Source: Sipunculus nudus (lineage: Eukaryota; Annelida; Sipuncula; Golfingiida; Sipunculidae). From it: 64,000 nt of DNA. The notes under the pieces are model-generated. The model did no database searches and was not told the DNA's origin. It saw only the letters and a program-made list of their open reading frames with translations. How positions within the stretch are numbered: the first letter of the stretch is position 1; every line of letters begins with the position of its first letter. Shown in pieces: positions 44,701-62,700 of this stretch. The translations under genes and the position numbers were made by a program. The stretch is from positions 4,265,900-4,329,899 of the forward strand of contig CM049322.1 in NCBI GenBank assembly GCA_026874595.1, written 5' to 3'.

Positions 44701-47700
44701 AAGTACACATAGTTTTTTTATACATTATGATTCTACGTCATGGTATTAAGCATATAAAGTACACATAGTCTTTTATACATTTTGATTCTACGTCGTGGTA
44801 TTAGGCATATAAAGTACACATAGTTTTTTATACATTATGATTCTACGTCGTGGTATTAGGCATATAAAGTACACATAGTCTTTTATACATTTTGATTCTA
44901 CGTCGTGGTATTAGGCATATAAAGTACACATAGTCTTTTATACATTATGATTCTTCGTCGTGGTATTAAGCATATAAAGTACACATAGTCTTTTATACAT
45001 TATGATTCTACGTCGTGGTATTAAGCATATAAAGTACACATAGTCTTTTATACATTATGATTCTACGTCGTGGAATTAATCATATAAAGTACACATAGTT
45101 TTTTTATACATTATGATTCTACGTCGTGGTATTAAGCATATAAAGTACACATAGTCTTTTATACATTATGATTCTACGTCCTGGTATTAAGCATATAAAG
45201 TACACATAATCTTTTATACATCATGATTCTACATCGTGGTATTAAGCATATAAAGTACATATAGACTTTTATACATTATGATTCTTCGTCGTGGTATTAA
45301 GCATATAAAGTACACATAGTCTTTTATACATTATGATTCTACGTCGTGGTATTAAGCATATAAAGTACATATAGACTTTTATACATTATGATTCTACGTC
45401 GTGGTATTAAGCATATGAAGTACACATAGTCTTTTATACATTATGATTCTACGTCGTGGTATTAAGCATATAAAGTACACATAGTCTTTTAGACATTATG
45501 ATTCTACGTCGTGGTATTAAGCATATAAAGTACAAATAGTCTTTTATACATTATGATTCTACGTCGTGGTATTAAGCATATAAGGTACACATAGTCTTTT
45601 ATACATTATGATTCTACGTCGTGGTATTAAGCATATAAAGTACACATAGACTTTTATACGTTAGGATTCTACGTCGTGGTATTAAGCATATAAAGTACAC
45701 ATTGTCTTTTATACATTATGATTCTACGCATATAAAGTACAAATGGTCTTTTATACATTATGATTCTACGTCGTGGTATTAAGCATATAAAGTACACATA
45801 GTCTTTTATACATTATGATTCTACGTCGTGGTATTAAGCATATAAAGTACACATAGTCTTTTATACATTTTGATTCTACGTCGTGGTATTAAGCATATAA
45901 AGTACACATAGTCTTTTATATATTATGATTCCACGTCTTGGTATTAAGATATAAAGTACACATAGACTTTCATACATTATGATTCTACGTCGTGGTATTA
46001 AGCATATAAAGTACACATAGTCTTTTATACATTATGATTCTACGTCATGGTATCAAGCATATAAAGTACATATAGACTTTTATACATTATGATTCTACGT
46101 CGTGGTATTAAGCATATAAAGTACACATAGTGTTTTATACATTATGATTCTACGTCGTGGTATTAAGCATATAAAGTACACATAGTCTTTTATACATTTT
46201 GATTCCACGTCGTGGTATTAAGCATATAAAGTACACATAGTCTTTTATATATTATGATTCCACGTCGTGGTATTAAGATATAAAGTACACATAGACTTTC
46301 ATACATTATGATTCTACGTCGTGGTATTAAGCATATAAAGTACACATAGTCTTTTATACATTTTGATTCTACGTCGTGGTATTAAGCATATAAAGTACAC
46401 ATAGTCTTTTATATATTATGATTCCACGTCGTGGTATTAAGATATAAAGTACACATAGACTTTCATACATTATGATTCTACGTCGTGGTATTAAGCATAT
46501 AAAGTACACATAGTCTTTTATACATTATGATTCTACGTCGTGGTATTAAGCATATAAAGTACACATAGTCTTTTATATATTATGATTCCACGTCGTGGTA
46601 TTAAGATATAAAGTACACATAGTCTTTTATACATTATGATTCTACGTCGTGGTATTAAGCATATAAAGTACACATAGACTTTTATACGTTAGGATTCTAC
46701 GTCGTGGTATTAAGCATATAAAGTACACATTGTCTTTTATACATTATGATTCTACGCATATAAAGTACAAATAGTCTTTTATACATTATGATTCTACGTC
46801 GTGGTATTAGGCATATAAAGTACACATAGTCTTTTATACATTATGATTCTACGTCGTGGTATTAGGCATATAAAGTACACATAGTCTTTTATACATTATG
46901 ATTCCACGTCGTGGTATTAAGCATATAAAGTACACATAGTCTTTTATACATTATGATTCCACGTCGTGGTATTAGGCATATAAAGTACACATAGTCTTTT
47001 ATACATTATGATTCTACGTCGTGGTATTAGGCATATAAAGTACACATAGTCTTTTATACATTATGATTCTACGTCGTGGTATTAGGCATATAAAGTACAC
47101 ATAGTCTTTTATACATTATGATTCCACGTCGTGGTATTAAGCATATAAAGTACACATAGTTTTTTATACATTATGATTCTACGTCGTGGTATTAGGCATA
47201 TAAAGTACACATAGTCTTTTATACATTATGATTCTACGTCGTGGTATTAGGCATATAAAGTACACATAGTTTTTTTATACATTATGATTCTACGTCATGG
47301 TATAAAGCATATAAAGTACACATAGTCTTTTATACATTATGATTCTACGTCGTGGTATTAGGCATATAAAGTACACATAGTTTTTTTATACATTATGATT
47401 CTACGTCATGGTATTAAGCATATAAAGTACACATAGTCTTTTATACATTTTGATTCTACGTCGTGGTATTAGGCATATAAAGTACACATAGTTTTTTATA
47501 CATTATGATTCTACGTCGTGGTATTAGGCATATAAAGTACACATAGTCTTTTATACATTTTGATTCTACGTCGTGGTATTAGGCATATAAAGTACACATA
47601 GTCTTTTATACATTATGATTCTACGTCGTGGTATTAAGCATATAAAGTACACATAGTCTTTTATACATTATGATTCTACGTCGTGGTATTAAGCATATAA

Positions 47701-50700
47701 AGTACACATAGTCTTTTATACATTATGATTCTACGTCGTGGAATTAATCATATAAAGTACACATAGTTTTTTTATACATTATGATTCTACGTCGTGGTAT
47801 TAAGCATATAAAGTACACATAGTCTTTTATACATTATGATTCTACGTCGTGGTATTAAGCATATAAATTACACATAGTCTTTTATACATTATGATTCTAC
47901 GTCGTGGTATTAAGCATATAAAGTACACATAGTCTTTTATATATTATGATTCTACGTCGTGGTATTAAGCATATAAAGTACATATAGACTTTTATACATT
48001 ATGATTCTACGTCGTGGTATTAAGCATATGAAGTACACATAGTCTTTTATACATTATGATTCTACGTCGTGGTATTACGCATATAAAGTACACATAGTCT
48101 TTTATACATTATGATTCTACGCCGTTGTATTAAGCATATAAAGTACACATAGTATTTTATACATTATGATTCTACGTCGCGGTATTAAGCATATAAAGTA
48201 CACATAGTCTTTTATATATTATGATTCTACGTCGTAGTATTAAGCATATAAAGTACACATAGTCTTTTATACATTATGATTCTACCTCGCGGTATTAAGC
48301 ATATAAAGTACACATAGTCTTTTATACATTTTGATTCTACGTCGTGGTATTAAGCATATAAAGTACACATAGTCTTTTATATATTATGATTCCACGTCGT
48401 GGTATTAAGATATAAAGTACACATAGACTTTCATACATTATGATTCTACGTCGTGGTATTAAGCATATAAAGTACACATAGTCTTTTATACATTATGATT
48501 CTACGTCGTGGTATTAAGCATATAAAGTACACATAGTCTTTTATATATTATGATTCCACGTCGTGGTATTAAGATATAAAGTACACATAGTCTTTTATAC
48601 ATTATGATTCTACGTCGTGGTATTAAGCATATAAAGTACACATAGACTTTTATACGTTAGGATTCTACGTCGTGGTATTAAGCATATAAAGTACACATTG
48701 TCTTTTATACATTATGATTCTCCGCATATAAAGTACAAATAGTCTTTTATACATTATGATTCTACGTCGTGGTATTAGGCATATAAAGTACACATAGTCT
48801 TTTATACATTATGATTCTACGTCGTGGTATTAGGCATATAAAGTACACATAGTCTTTTATACATTATGATTCCACGTCGTGGTATTAAGCATATAAAGTA
48901 CACATAGTCTTTTATACATTATGATTCCACGTCGTGGTATTAGGCATATAAAGTACACATAGTCTTTTATACATTATGATTCTACGTCGTGGTATTAGGC
49001 ATATAAAGTACACATAGTCTTTTATACATTATGATTCTACGTCGTGGTATTAGGCATATAAAGTACACATAGTCTTTTATACATTATGATTCCACGTCGT
49101 GGTATTAAGCATATAAAGTACACATAGTTTTTTATACATTATGATTCTACGTCGTGGTATTAGGCATATAAAGTACACATAGTCTTTTATACATTATGAT
49201 TCTACGTCGTGGTATTAGGCATATAAAGTACACATAGTTTTTTTATACATTATGATTCTACGTCATGGTATAAAGCATATAAAGTACACATAGTCTTTTA
49301 TACATTATGATTCTACGTCGTGGTATTAGGCATATAAAGTACACATAGTTTTTTTATACATTATGATTCTACGTCATGGTATTAAGCATATAAAGTACAC
49401 ATAGTCTTTTATACATTTTGATTCTACGTCGTGGTATTAGGCATATAAAGTACACATAGTTTTTTATACATTATGATTCTACGTCGTGGTATTAGGCATA
49501 TAAAGTACACATAGTCTTTTATACATTTTGATTCTACGTCGTGGTATTAGGCATATAAAGTACACATAGTCTTTTATACATTATGATTCTACGTCGTGGT
49601 ATTAAGCATATAAAGTACACATAGTCTTTTATACATTATGATTCTACGTCGTGGTATTAAGCATATAAAGTACACATAGTCTTTTATACATTATGATTCT
49701 ACGTCGTGGAATTAATCATATAAAGTACACATAGTTTTTTTATACATTATGATTCTACGTCGTGGTATTAAGCATATAAAGTACACATAGTCTTTTATAC
49801 ATTATGATTCTACGTCGTGGTATTAAGCATATAAATTACACATAGTCTTTTATACATTATGATTCTACGTCGTGGTATTAAGCATATAAAGTACACATAG
49901 TCTTTTATATATTATGATTCTACGTCGTGGTATTAAGCATATAAAGTACATATAGACTTTTATACATTATGATTCTACGTCGTGGTATTAAGCATATGAA
50001 GTACACATAGTCTTTTATACATTATGATTCTACGTCGTGGTATTACGCATATAAAGTACACATAGTCTTTTATACATTATGATTCTACGCCGTTGTATTA
50101 AGCATATAAAGTACACATAGTCTTTTATACATTATGATTCTACGTCGCGGTATTAAGCATATAAAGTACACATAGTCTTTTATATATTATGATTCTACGT
50201 CGTAGTATTAAGCATATAAAGTACACATAGTCTTTTATACATTATGATTCTACCTCGCGGTATTAAGCATATAAAGTACACATAGTCTTTTATATATTAT
50301 GATTCTACGTCGTTGTATTAAGCATATAAAGTACACATAGTCTTTTATACATTATGATTCTACGTCGTGGTATTAAGCATATAAAGTACAAATAGTCTTT
50401 TATACATTATGATTCTACGTCGTGGTATTAAGCATATAAAGTACAAATAGTCTTTTATACATTATGATTCTACGTCGTGGTATTAGGCATATAAAGTACA
50501 CATAGTCTTTTATACATTATGATTCTACGTCGTGGTATTAGGCATATAAAGTACACATAGTCTTTTATACATTATGATTCTACGTCGTGGTATTAAGCAT
50601 ATAAAGTACACATAGTCTTTTATACATTATGATTCCACGTCGTGGTATTAGGCATATAAAGTACACATAGTCTTTTATACATTATGATTCTACGTCGTGG

Positions 50701-53700
50701 TATTAGGCATATAAAGTACACATAGTCTTTTATACATTATGATTCCACGTCGTGGTATTAGGCATATAAAGTACACATAGTCTTTTATACATTATGATTC
50801 CACGTCGTGGTATTAAGCATATAAAGTACACATAGTTTTTTATACATTATGATTCTACGTCGTTGTATTAGGCATATAAAGTACACATAGTCTTTTATAC
50901 ATTATGATTCTACGTCGTGGTATTAGGCATATAAAGTACACATAGTTTTTTTATACATTATGATTCTACGTCATGGTATAAAGCATATAAAGTACACATA
51001 GTCTTTTATACATTATGATTCTACGTCGTGGTATTAGGCATATAAAGTACACATAGTTTTTTTATATATTATGATTCTACGTCATGGTATTAAGCATATA
51101 AAGTACACATAGTCTTTTATACATTTTGATTCTACGTCGTGGTATTAGGCATATAAAGTACACATAGTTTTTTATACATTATGATTCTACGTCGTGGTAT
51201 TAGGCATATAAAGTACACATAGTCTTTTATACATTTTGATTCTACGTCGTGGTATTAGGCATATAAAGTACACATAGTCTTTTATACATTATGATTCTTC
51301 GTCGTGGTATTAAGCATATAAAGTACACATAGTCTTTTATACATTATGATTCTACGTCGTGGTATTAAGCATATAAAGTACACATAGTCTTTTATACATT
51401 ATGATTCTACGTCGTGGAATTAATCATATAAAGTACACATAGTTTTTTTTATACATTATGATTCTACGTCGTGGTATTAAGCATATAAAGTACACATAGT
51501 CTTTTATACATTATGATTCTACGTCCTGGTATTAAGCATATAAAGTACACATAATCTTTTATACATCATGATTCTACATCGTGGTATTAAGCATATAAAG
51601 TACATATAGACTTTTATAAATTATGATTCTTCGTCGTGGTATTAAGCATATAAAGTACACATAGTCTTTTATACATTATGATTCTACGTCGTGGTATTAA
51701 GCATATAAAGTACATATAGACTTTTATACATTATGATTCTACGTCGTGGTATTAAGCATATGAAGTACACATAGTCTTTTATACATTATGATTCTACGTC
51801 GTGGTATTAAGCATATAAAGTACACATAGTCTTTTAGACATTATGATTCTACGTAGTGGTATTAAGCATATAAAGTACAAATAGTCTTTTATACATTATG
51901 ATTCTACGTCGTGGTATTAAGCATATAAGGTACACATAGTCTTTTATACATTATGATTCTACGTCGTGGTATTAAGCATATAAAGTACACATAGACTTTT
52001 ATACGTTAGGATTCTACGTCGTGGTATTAAGCATATAAAGTACACATTGTCTTTTATACATTATGATTCTACGCATATAAAGTACAAATGGTCTTTTATA
52101 CATTATGATTCTACGTCGTGGTATTAAGCATATAAAGTACACATAGTCTTTTATACATTATGATTCTACGTCGTGGTATTAAGCATATAAAGTACACATA
52201 GTCTTTTATACATTTTGATTCTACGTCGTGGTATTAAGCATATAAAGTACACATAGTCTTTTATATATTATGATTCCACGTCGTGGTATTAAGATATAAA
52301 GTACACATAGACTTTCATACATTATGATTCTACGTCGTGGTATTAAGCATATAAAGTACACATAGTCTTTTATACATTATGATTCTACGTCATGGTATCA
52401 AGCATATAAAGTACATATAGACTTTTATACATTATGATTCTACGTCGTGGTATTAAGCATATAAAGTACACATAGTCTTTTATACATTATGATTCTACGT
52501 CGTGGTATTAAGCATATAAAGTACACATAGTCTTTTATACATTTTGATTCCACGTCGTGGTATTAAGCATATAAAGTACACATAGTCTTTTATATATTAT
52601 GATTCCACGTCGTGGTATTAAGATATAAAGTACACATAGACTTTCATACATTATGATTCTACGTCGTGGTATTAAGCATATAAAGTACACATAGTCTTTT
52701 ATACATTTTGATTCTACGTCGTGGTATTAAGCATATAAAGTACACATAGTCTTTTATATATTATGATTCCACGTCGTGGTATTAAGATATAAAGTACACA
52801 TAGACTTTCATACATTATGATTCTACGTCGTGGTATTAAGCATATAAAGTACACATAGTCTTTTATACATTATGATTCTACGTCGTGGTATTAAGCATAT
52901 AAAGTACACATAGTCTTTTATATATTATGATTCCACGTCGTGGTATTAAGATATAAAGTACACATAGTCTTTTATACATTATGATTCTACGTCGTGGTAT
53001 TAAGCATATAAAGTACACATAGACTTTTATACGTTAGGATTCTACGTCGTGGTATTAAGCATATAAAGTACACATTGTCTTTTATACATTATGATTCTAC
53101 GCATATAAAGTACAAATAGTCTTTTATACATTATGATTCTACGTCGTGGTATTAAGCATATAAAGTACACATAGTCTTTTATACATTATGATTCTACGTC
53201 GTGGTATTAAGCATATAAAGTACACATAGTCTTTTATAAATTTTGATTCTACGTCGTGGTATTAAGCATATAAAGTACACATAGTCTTTTATATATTATG
53301 ATTCCACGTCGTGGTATTAAGATATAAAGTACACATAGACTTTCATACATTATGATTCTACGTCGTGGTATTAAGCATATAAAGTACACATAGTCTTTTA
53401 TACATTATGATTCTACGTCATGGTATTAAGCATATAAAGTACATATAGACTTTTATACATTATGATTCTACGTCGTGGTATTAAGCATATAAAGTACACA
53501 TAGTCTTTTATACATTATGATTCTACGTCGTGGTATTAGGCATATAAAGTACACATAGTCTTTTATACATTATGATTCTACGTCGTGGTATTAAGCATAT
53601 AAAGTACAAATAGTCTTTTATACATTATGATTCTACGTCGTGGTATTAAGCATATAAAGTACAAATAGTCTTTTATACATTATGATTCTACGTCGTGGTA

Positions 53701-56700
53701 TTAGGCATATAAAGTACACATAGTCTTTTATAAATTATGATTCTACGTCGTGGTATTAGGCATATAAAGTACACATAGTCTTTTATACATTATGATTCCA
53801 CGTCGTGGTATTAAGCATATAAAGTACACATAGTCTTTTATACATTATGATTCCACGTCGTGGTATTAGGCATATAAAGTACACATAGTCTTTTATACAT
53901 TATGATTCTACGTCGTGGTATTAGGCATATAAAGTACACATAGTCTTTTATACATTATGATTCTACGTCGTGGTATTAGGCATATAAAGTACACATAGTC
54001 TTTTATACATTATGATTCCACGTCGTGGTATTAAGCATATAAAGTACACATAGTTTTTTATACATTATGATTCTACGTCGTGGTATTAGGCATATAAAGT
54101 ACACATAGTCTTTTATACATTATGATTCTACGTCGTGGTATTAGGCATATAAAGTACACATAGTTTTTTTATACATTATGATTCTACGTCATGGTATAAA
54201 GCATATAAAGTACACATAGTCTTTTATACATTATGATTCTACGTCGTGGTATTAGGCATATAAAGTACACATAGTTTTTTTATACATTATGATTCTACGT
54301 CATGGTATTAAGCATATAAAGTACACATAGTCTTTTATACATTTTGATTCTACGTCGTGGTATTAGGCATATAAAGTACACATAGTTTTTTATACATTAT
54401 GATTCTACGTCGTGGTATTAGGCATATAAAGTACACATAGTCTTTTATACATTTTGATTCTACGTCGTGGTATTAGGCATATAAAGTACACATAGTCTTT
54501 TATACATTATGATTCTACGTCGTGGTATTAAGCATATAAAGTACACATAGTCTTTTATACATTATGATTCTACGTCGTGGTATTAAGCATATAAAGTACA
54601 CATAGTCTTTTATACATTATGATTCTACGTCGTGGAATTAATCATATAAAGTACACATAGTTTTTTTATACATTATGATTCTACGTCGTGGTATTAAGCA
54701 TATAAAGTACACATAGTCTTTTATACATTATGATTCTACGTCGTGGTATTAAGCATATAAATTACACATAGTCTTTTATACATTATGATTCTACGTCGTG
54801 GTATTAAGCATATAAAGTACACATAGTCTTTTATATATTATGATTCTACGTCGTGGTATTAAGCATATAAAGTACATATAGACTTTTATACATTATGATT
54901 CTACGTCGTGGTATTAAGCATATGAAGTACACATAGTCTTTTATACATTATGATTCTACGTCGTGGTATTACGCATATAAAGTACACATAGTCTTTTATA
55001 CATTATGATTCTACGCCGTTGTATTAAGCATATAAAGTACACATAGTCTTTTATACATTATGATTCTACGTCGCGATATTAAGCATATAAAGTACACATA
55101 GTCTTTTATATATTATGATTCTACGTCGTAGTATTAAGCATATAAAGTACACATTGTCTTTTATACATTATGATTCTACGCATATAAAGTACAAATAGTC
55201 TTTTATACATTATGATTCTACGTCGTGGTATTAAGCATATAAAGTACACATAGTCTTTTATACATTATGATTCTACGTCGTGGTATTAAGCATATAAAGT
55301 ACACATAGTCTTTTATACATTTTGATTCTACGTCGTGGTATTAAGCATATAAAGTACACATAGTCTTTTATATATTATGATTCCACGTCGTGGTATTAAG
55401 ATATAAAGTACACATAGACTTTCATACATTATGATTCTACGTCGTGGTATTAAGCATATAAAGTACACATAGTCTTTTATACATTATGATTCTACGTCAT
55501 GGTATCAAGCATATAAAGTACATATAGACTTTTATACATTATGATTCTACGTCGTGGTATTAAGCATATAAAGTACACATAGTTTTTTATACATTATGAT
55601 TCTACGTCGTGGTATTAAGCATATAAAGTACACATAGTCTTTTATACATTATGATTCTACGTCGTGGTATTAAGCATATAAAGTACACATAGTCTTTTAT
55701 ATATCATGATTCTACATCGTGGTATTAAGCATATAAAGTACATATAGACTTTTATACATTATGATTCTACGTCGTGGTATTAAGCATATAAAGTACACAT
55801 AGTCTTTTATACATTATGATTCTACGCATATAAAGTACAAATGGTCTTTTATACATTATGATTCTACGTCGTGGTATTAAGCATATAAAGTACACATAGT
55901 CTTTTATACATTATGATTCTACGTCGTGGTATTAAGCATATAAAGTACACATAGTCTTTTATACATTTTGATTCTACGTCGTGGTATTAAGCATATAAAG
56001 TACACATAGTCTTTTATATATTATGATTCCACGTCGTGGTATTAAGATATAAAGTACACATAGACTTTCATACATTATGATTCTACGTCGTGGTATTAAG
56101 CATATAAAGTACACATAGTCTTTTATACATTATGATTCTACGTCATGGTATCAAGCATATAAAGTACATATAGACTTTTATACATTATGATTCTACGTCG
56201 TGGTATTAAGCATATAAAGTACACATAGTCTTTTATACATTATGATTCTACGTCGTGGTATTAAGCATATAAAGTACACATAGACTTTTATACGTTAGGA
56301 TTCTACGTCGTGGTATTAAGCATATAAAGTACACATTGTCTTTTATACATTATGATTCTACGCATATAAAGTACAAATAGTCTTTTATACATTATGATTC
56401 TACGTCGTGGTATTAAGCATATAAAGTACACATAGTCTTTTATACATTATGATTCTACGTCGTGGTATTAAGCATATAAAGTACACATAGTCTTTTATAC
56501 ATTTTGATTCTACGTCGTGGTATTAAGCATATAAAGTACACATAGTCTTTTATATATTATGATTCCACGTCGTGGTATTAAGATATAAAGTACACATAGA
56601 CTTTCATACATTATGATTCTACGTCGTGGTATTAAGCATATAAAGTACACATAGTCTTTTATACATTATGATTCTACGTCATGGTATTAAGCATATAAAG

Positions 56701-59700
56701 TACATATAGACTTTTATACATTATGATTCTACGTCGTGGTATTAAGCATATAAAGTACACATAGTCTTTTATACATTATGATTCTACGTCGTGGTATTAG
56801 GCATATAAAGTACACATAGTCTTTTATACATTATGATTCTACGTCGTGGTATTAAGCATATAAAGTACAAATAGTCTTTTATACATTATGATTCTACGTC
56901 GTGGTATTAAGCATATAAAGTACAAATAGTCTTTTATACATTATGATTCTACGTCGTGTTATTAGGCATATAAAGTACACATAGTCTTTTATAAATTATG
57001 ATTCTACGTCGTGGTATTAGGCATATAAAGTACACATAGTCTTTTATACATTATGATTCCACGTCGTGGTATTAAGCATATAAAGTACACATAGTCTTTT
57101 ATACATTATGATTCCACGTCGTGGTATTAGGCATATAAAGTACACATAGTCTTTTATACATTATGATTCTACGTCGTGGTATTAGGCATATAAAGTACAC
57201 ATAGTCTTTTATACATTATGATTCTACGTCGTGGTATTAGGCATATAAAGTACACATAGTCTTTTATACATTATGATTCCACGTCGTGGTATTAAGCATA
57301 TAAAGTACACATAGTTTTTTATACATTATGATTCTACGTCGTGGTATTAGGCATATAAAGTACACATAGTCTTTTATACATTATGATTCTACGTCGTGGT
57401 ATTAGGCATATAAAGTACACATAGTTTTTTTATACATTATGATTCTACGTCATGGTATAAAGCATATAAAGTACACATAGTCTTTTATACATTATGATTC
57501 TACGTCGTGGTATTAGGCATATAAAGTACACATAGTTTTTTTATACATTATGATTCTACGTCATGGTATTAAGCATATAAAGTACACATAGTCTTTTATA
57601 CATTTTGATTCTAGGTCGTGGTATTAGGCATATAAAGTACACATAGTTTTTTATACATTATGATTCTACGTCGTGGTATTAGGCATATAAAGTACACATA
57701 GTCTTTTATACATTTTGATTCTACGTCGTGGTATTAGGCATATAAAGTACACATAGTCTTTTATACATTATGATTCTACGTCGTGGTATTAAGCATATAA
57801 AGTACACATAGTCTTTTATACATTATGATTCTACGTCGTGGTATTAAGCATATAAAGTACACATAGTCTTTTATACATTATGATTCTACGTCGTGGAATT
57901 AATCATATAAAGTACACATAGTTTTTTTATACATTATGATTCTACGTCGTGGTATTAAGCATATAAAGTACACATAGTCTTTTATACATTATGATTCTAC
58001 GTCGTGGTATTAAGCATATAAATTACACATAGTCTTTTATACATTATGATTCTACGTCGTGGTATTAAGCATATAAAGTACACATAGTCTTTTATATATT
58101 ATGATTCTACGTCGTGGTATTAAGCATATAAAGTACATATAGACTTTTATACATTATGATTCTACGTCGTGGTATTAAGCATATGAAGTACACATAGTCT
58201 TTTATACATTATGATTCTACGTCGTGGTATTACGCATATAAAGTACACATAGTCTTTTATACATTATGATTCTACGCCGTTGTATTAAGCATATAAAGTA
58301 CACATAGTCTTTTATACATTATGATTCTACGTCGCGATATTAAGCATATAAAGTACACATAGTCTTTTATATATTATGATTCTACGTCGTAGTATTAAGC
58401 ATATAAAGTACACATAGTCTTTTATACATTATGATTCTACCTCGCGGTATTAAGCATATAAAGTACACATAGTCTTTTATATATTATGATTCTACGTCGT
58501 TGTATTAAGCATATAAAGTACACATAGTCTTTTATACATTATGATTCTACGTCGTGGTATTAAGCATATAAAGTAAATATAGTCTTTTATACATTATGAT
58601 TCTACGTCGTGGTATTAAGCATATAAAGTACACATAGTCTTTTATACATTATGATTCCACGTCGTGGTATTAAGCATATAAAGTACACATAGTTTTTTAT
58701 ACATTATGATTCTACGTCGTGGTATTAGGCATATAAAGTACACATAGTCTTTTATACATTATGATTCTACGTCGTGGTATTAGGCATATAAAGTACACAT
58801 AGTTTTTTTATACATTATGATTCTACGTCGTGGTATTAAGCATATAAAGTACACATAATCTTTTATACATTATTATTCTACGTCATGGTATTAAGCATAT
58901 AAAGTACAAATAGTCTTTTATACATTATGATTCTACGTCGTGGTATTAAGCATATAAGGTACACATAGTCTTTTATCCATTATGATTCTACGTCGTGGTA
59001 TTAAGCATATAAAGTACACATAGACTTTTATACGTTAGGATTCTACGTCGTGGTATTAGGCATATAAAGTACACATTGTCTTTTATACATTATGATTCTA
59101 CGCATATAAAGTACAAATAGTCTTTTATACATTATGATTCTACGTCGTGGTATTAAGCATATAAAGTACACATAGTCTTTTATACATTATGATTCTACGT
59201 CGTGGTATTAAGCATATAAAGTACACATAGTCTTTTATACATTTTGATTCTACGTCGTGGTATTAAGCATATAAAGTACACATAGTCTTTTATATATTAT
59301 GATTCCACGTCGTGGTATTAAGATATAAAGTACACATAGACTTTCATACATTATGATTCTACGTCGTGGTATTAAGCATATAAAGTACACATAGTCTTTT
59401 ATACATTATGATTCTACGTCATGGTATCAAGCATATAAAGTACATATAGACTTTTATACATTATGATTCTACGTCGTGGTATTAAGCATATAAAGTACAC
59501 ATAGTTTTTTATACATTATGATTCTACGTCGTGGTATTAAGCATATAAAGTACACATAGTCTTTTATACATTATGATTCTACGTCGTGGTATTAAGCATA
59601 TAAAGTACACATAGTCTTTTATATATCATGATTCTACATCGTGGTATTAAGCATATAAAGTACATATAGACTTTTATACATTATGATTCTACGTCGTGGT

Positions 59701-62700
59701 ATTAAGCATATAAAGTACACATAGTCTTTTATACATTATGGTTCTACGTCGTGGTATTAAGCATATAAAATACATATAGACTTTTATACATTATGATTCT
59801 ACGCTGTGGTATTAAGCATATGAAGTACACATAGTCTTTTATACATTATGATTCTACGTCGTGGTATTACGCATATAAAGTACACATAGTCTTTTATACA
59901 TTATGATTCTACGCCGTTGTATTAAGCATATAAAGTACACATAGTCTTTTATACATTATGATTCTACGTCGCGGTATTAAGCATATAAAGTACACATAGT
60001 CTTTTATATATTATGATTCTACGTCGTGGTATTAAGCATATAAAGTACACATAGTCTTTTATACATTATGATTCTACGTCGTGGTATTAAGCATATAAAG
60101 TAAATATAGTCTTTTATACATTATGATTCTACGTCGCGGTATTAAGCATATAAAGTACACATAGTCTTTTATACATTATGATTCTACGTCCTGGTATTAA
60201 GCATATAAAGTACACATAATCTTTTATACATCATGATTCTACATCGTGGTATTAAGCATATAAAGTACATATAGACTTTTATACATTATGATTCTTCGTC
60301 GTGGTATTAAGCATGTAAAGTACACATAGTCTTTTATACATTATGATTCTACGTCGTGGTATTAAGCATATAAAGTACATATAGACTTTTATACATTATG
60401 ATTCCACGTCGTGGTATTAGGCATATAAAGTACACATAGTCTTTTATACATTATGATTCTACGTCGTGGTATTAGGCATATAAAGTACACATAGTCTTTT
60501 ATACATTATGATTCCACGTCGTGGTATTAAGCATATAAAGTACACATAGTTTTTTATACATTATGATTCTACGTCGTTGTATTAGGCATATAAAGTACAC
60601 ATAGTCTTTTATACATTATGATTCTACGTCGTGGTATTAGGCATATAAAGTACACATAGTTTTTTTATACATTATGATTCTACGTCATGGTATAAAGCAT
60701 ATAAAGTACACATAGTCTTTTATACATTATGATTCTACGTCGTGGTATTAGGCATATAAAGTACACATAGTTTTTTTATACATTATGATTCTACGTCATG
60801 GTATTAAGCATATAAAGTACACATAGTCTTTTATACATTTTGATTCTACGTCGTGGTATTAGGCATATAAAGTACACATAGTTTTTTATACATTATGATT
60901 CTACGTCGTGGTATTAGGCATATAAAGTACACATAGTCTTTTATACATTTTGATTCTACGTCGTGGTATTAGGCATATAAAGTACACATAGTCTTTTATA
61001 CATTATGATTCTTCGTCGTGGTATTAAGCATATAAAGTACACATAGTCTTTTATACATTATGATTCTACGTCGTGGTATTAAGCATATAAAGTACACATA
61101 GTCTTTTATACATTATGATTCTACGTCGTGGAATTAATCATATAAAGTACACATAGTTTTTTTATACATTATGATTCTACGTCGTGGTATTAAGCATATA
61201 AAGTACACATAGTCTTTTATACATTATGATTCTACGTCCTGGTATTAAGCATATAAAGTACACATAATCTTTTATACATCATGATTCTACATCGTGGTAT
61301 TAAGCATATAAAGTACATATAGACTTTTATACATTATGATTCTTCGTCGTGGTATTAAGCATATAAAGTACACATAGTCTTTTATACATTATGATTCTAC
61401 GTCGTGGTATTAAGCATATAAAGTACATATAGACTTTTATACATTATGATTCTACGTCGTGGTATTAAGCATATGAAGTACACATAGTCTTTTATACATT
61501 ATGATTCTACGTCGTGGTATTAAGCATATAAAGTACACATAGTCTTTTAGACATTATGATTCTACGTCGTGGTATTAAGCATATAAAGTACAAATAGTCT
61601 TTTATACATTATGATTCTACGTCGTGGTATTAAGCATATAAGGTACACATAGTCTTTTATACATTATGATTCTACGTCGTGGTATTAAGCATATAAAGTA
61701 CACATAGACTTTTATACGTTAGGATTCTACGTCGTGGTATTAAGCATATAAAGTACACATTGTCTTTTATACATTATGATTCTACGCATATAAAGTACAA
61801 ATGGTCTTTTATACATTATGATTCTACGTCGTGGTATTAAGCATATAAAGTACACATAGTCTTTTATACATTATGATTCTACGTCGTGGTATTAAGCATA
61901 TAAAGTACACATAGTCTTTTATACATTTTGATTCTACGTCGTGGTATTAAGCATATAAAGTACACATAGTCTTTTATATATTATGATTCCACGTCTTGGT
62001 ATTAAGATATAAAGTACACATAGACTTTCATACATTATGATTCTACGTCGTGGTATTAAGCATATAAAGTACACATAGTCTTTTATACATTATGATTCTA
62101 CGTCATGGTATCAAGCATATAAAGTACATATAGACTTTTATACATTATGATTCTACGTCGTGGTATTAAGCATATAAAGTACACATAGTGTTTTATACAT
62201 TATGATTCTACGTCGTGGTATTAAGCATATAAAGTACACATAGTCTTTTATACATTTTGATTCCACGTCGTGGTATTAAGCATATAAAGTACACATAGTC
62301 TTTTATATATTATGATTCCACGTCGTGGTATTAAGATATAAAGTACACATAGACTTTCATACATTATGATTCTACGTCGTGGTATTAAGCATATAAAGTA
62401 CACATAGTCTTTTATACATTTTGATTCTACGTCGTGGTATTAAGCATATAAAGTACACATAGTCTTTTATATATTATGATTCCACGTCGTGGTATTAAGA
62501 TATAAAGTACACATAGACTTTCATACATTATGATTCTACGTCGTGGTATTAAGCATATAAAGTACACATAGTCTTTTATACATTATGATTCTACGTCGTG
62601 GTATTAAGCATATAAAGTACACATAGTCTTTTATATATTATGATTCCACGTCGTGGTATTAAGATATAAAGTACACATAGTCTTTTATACATTATGATTC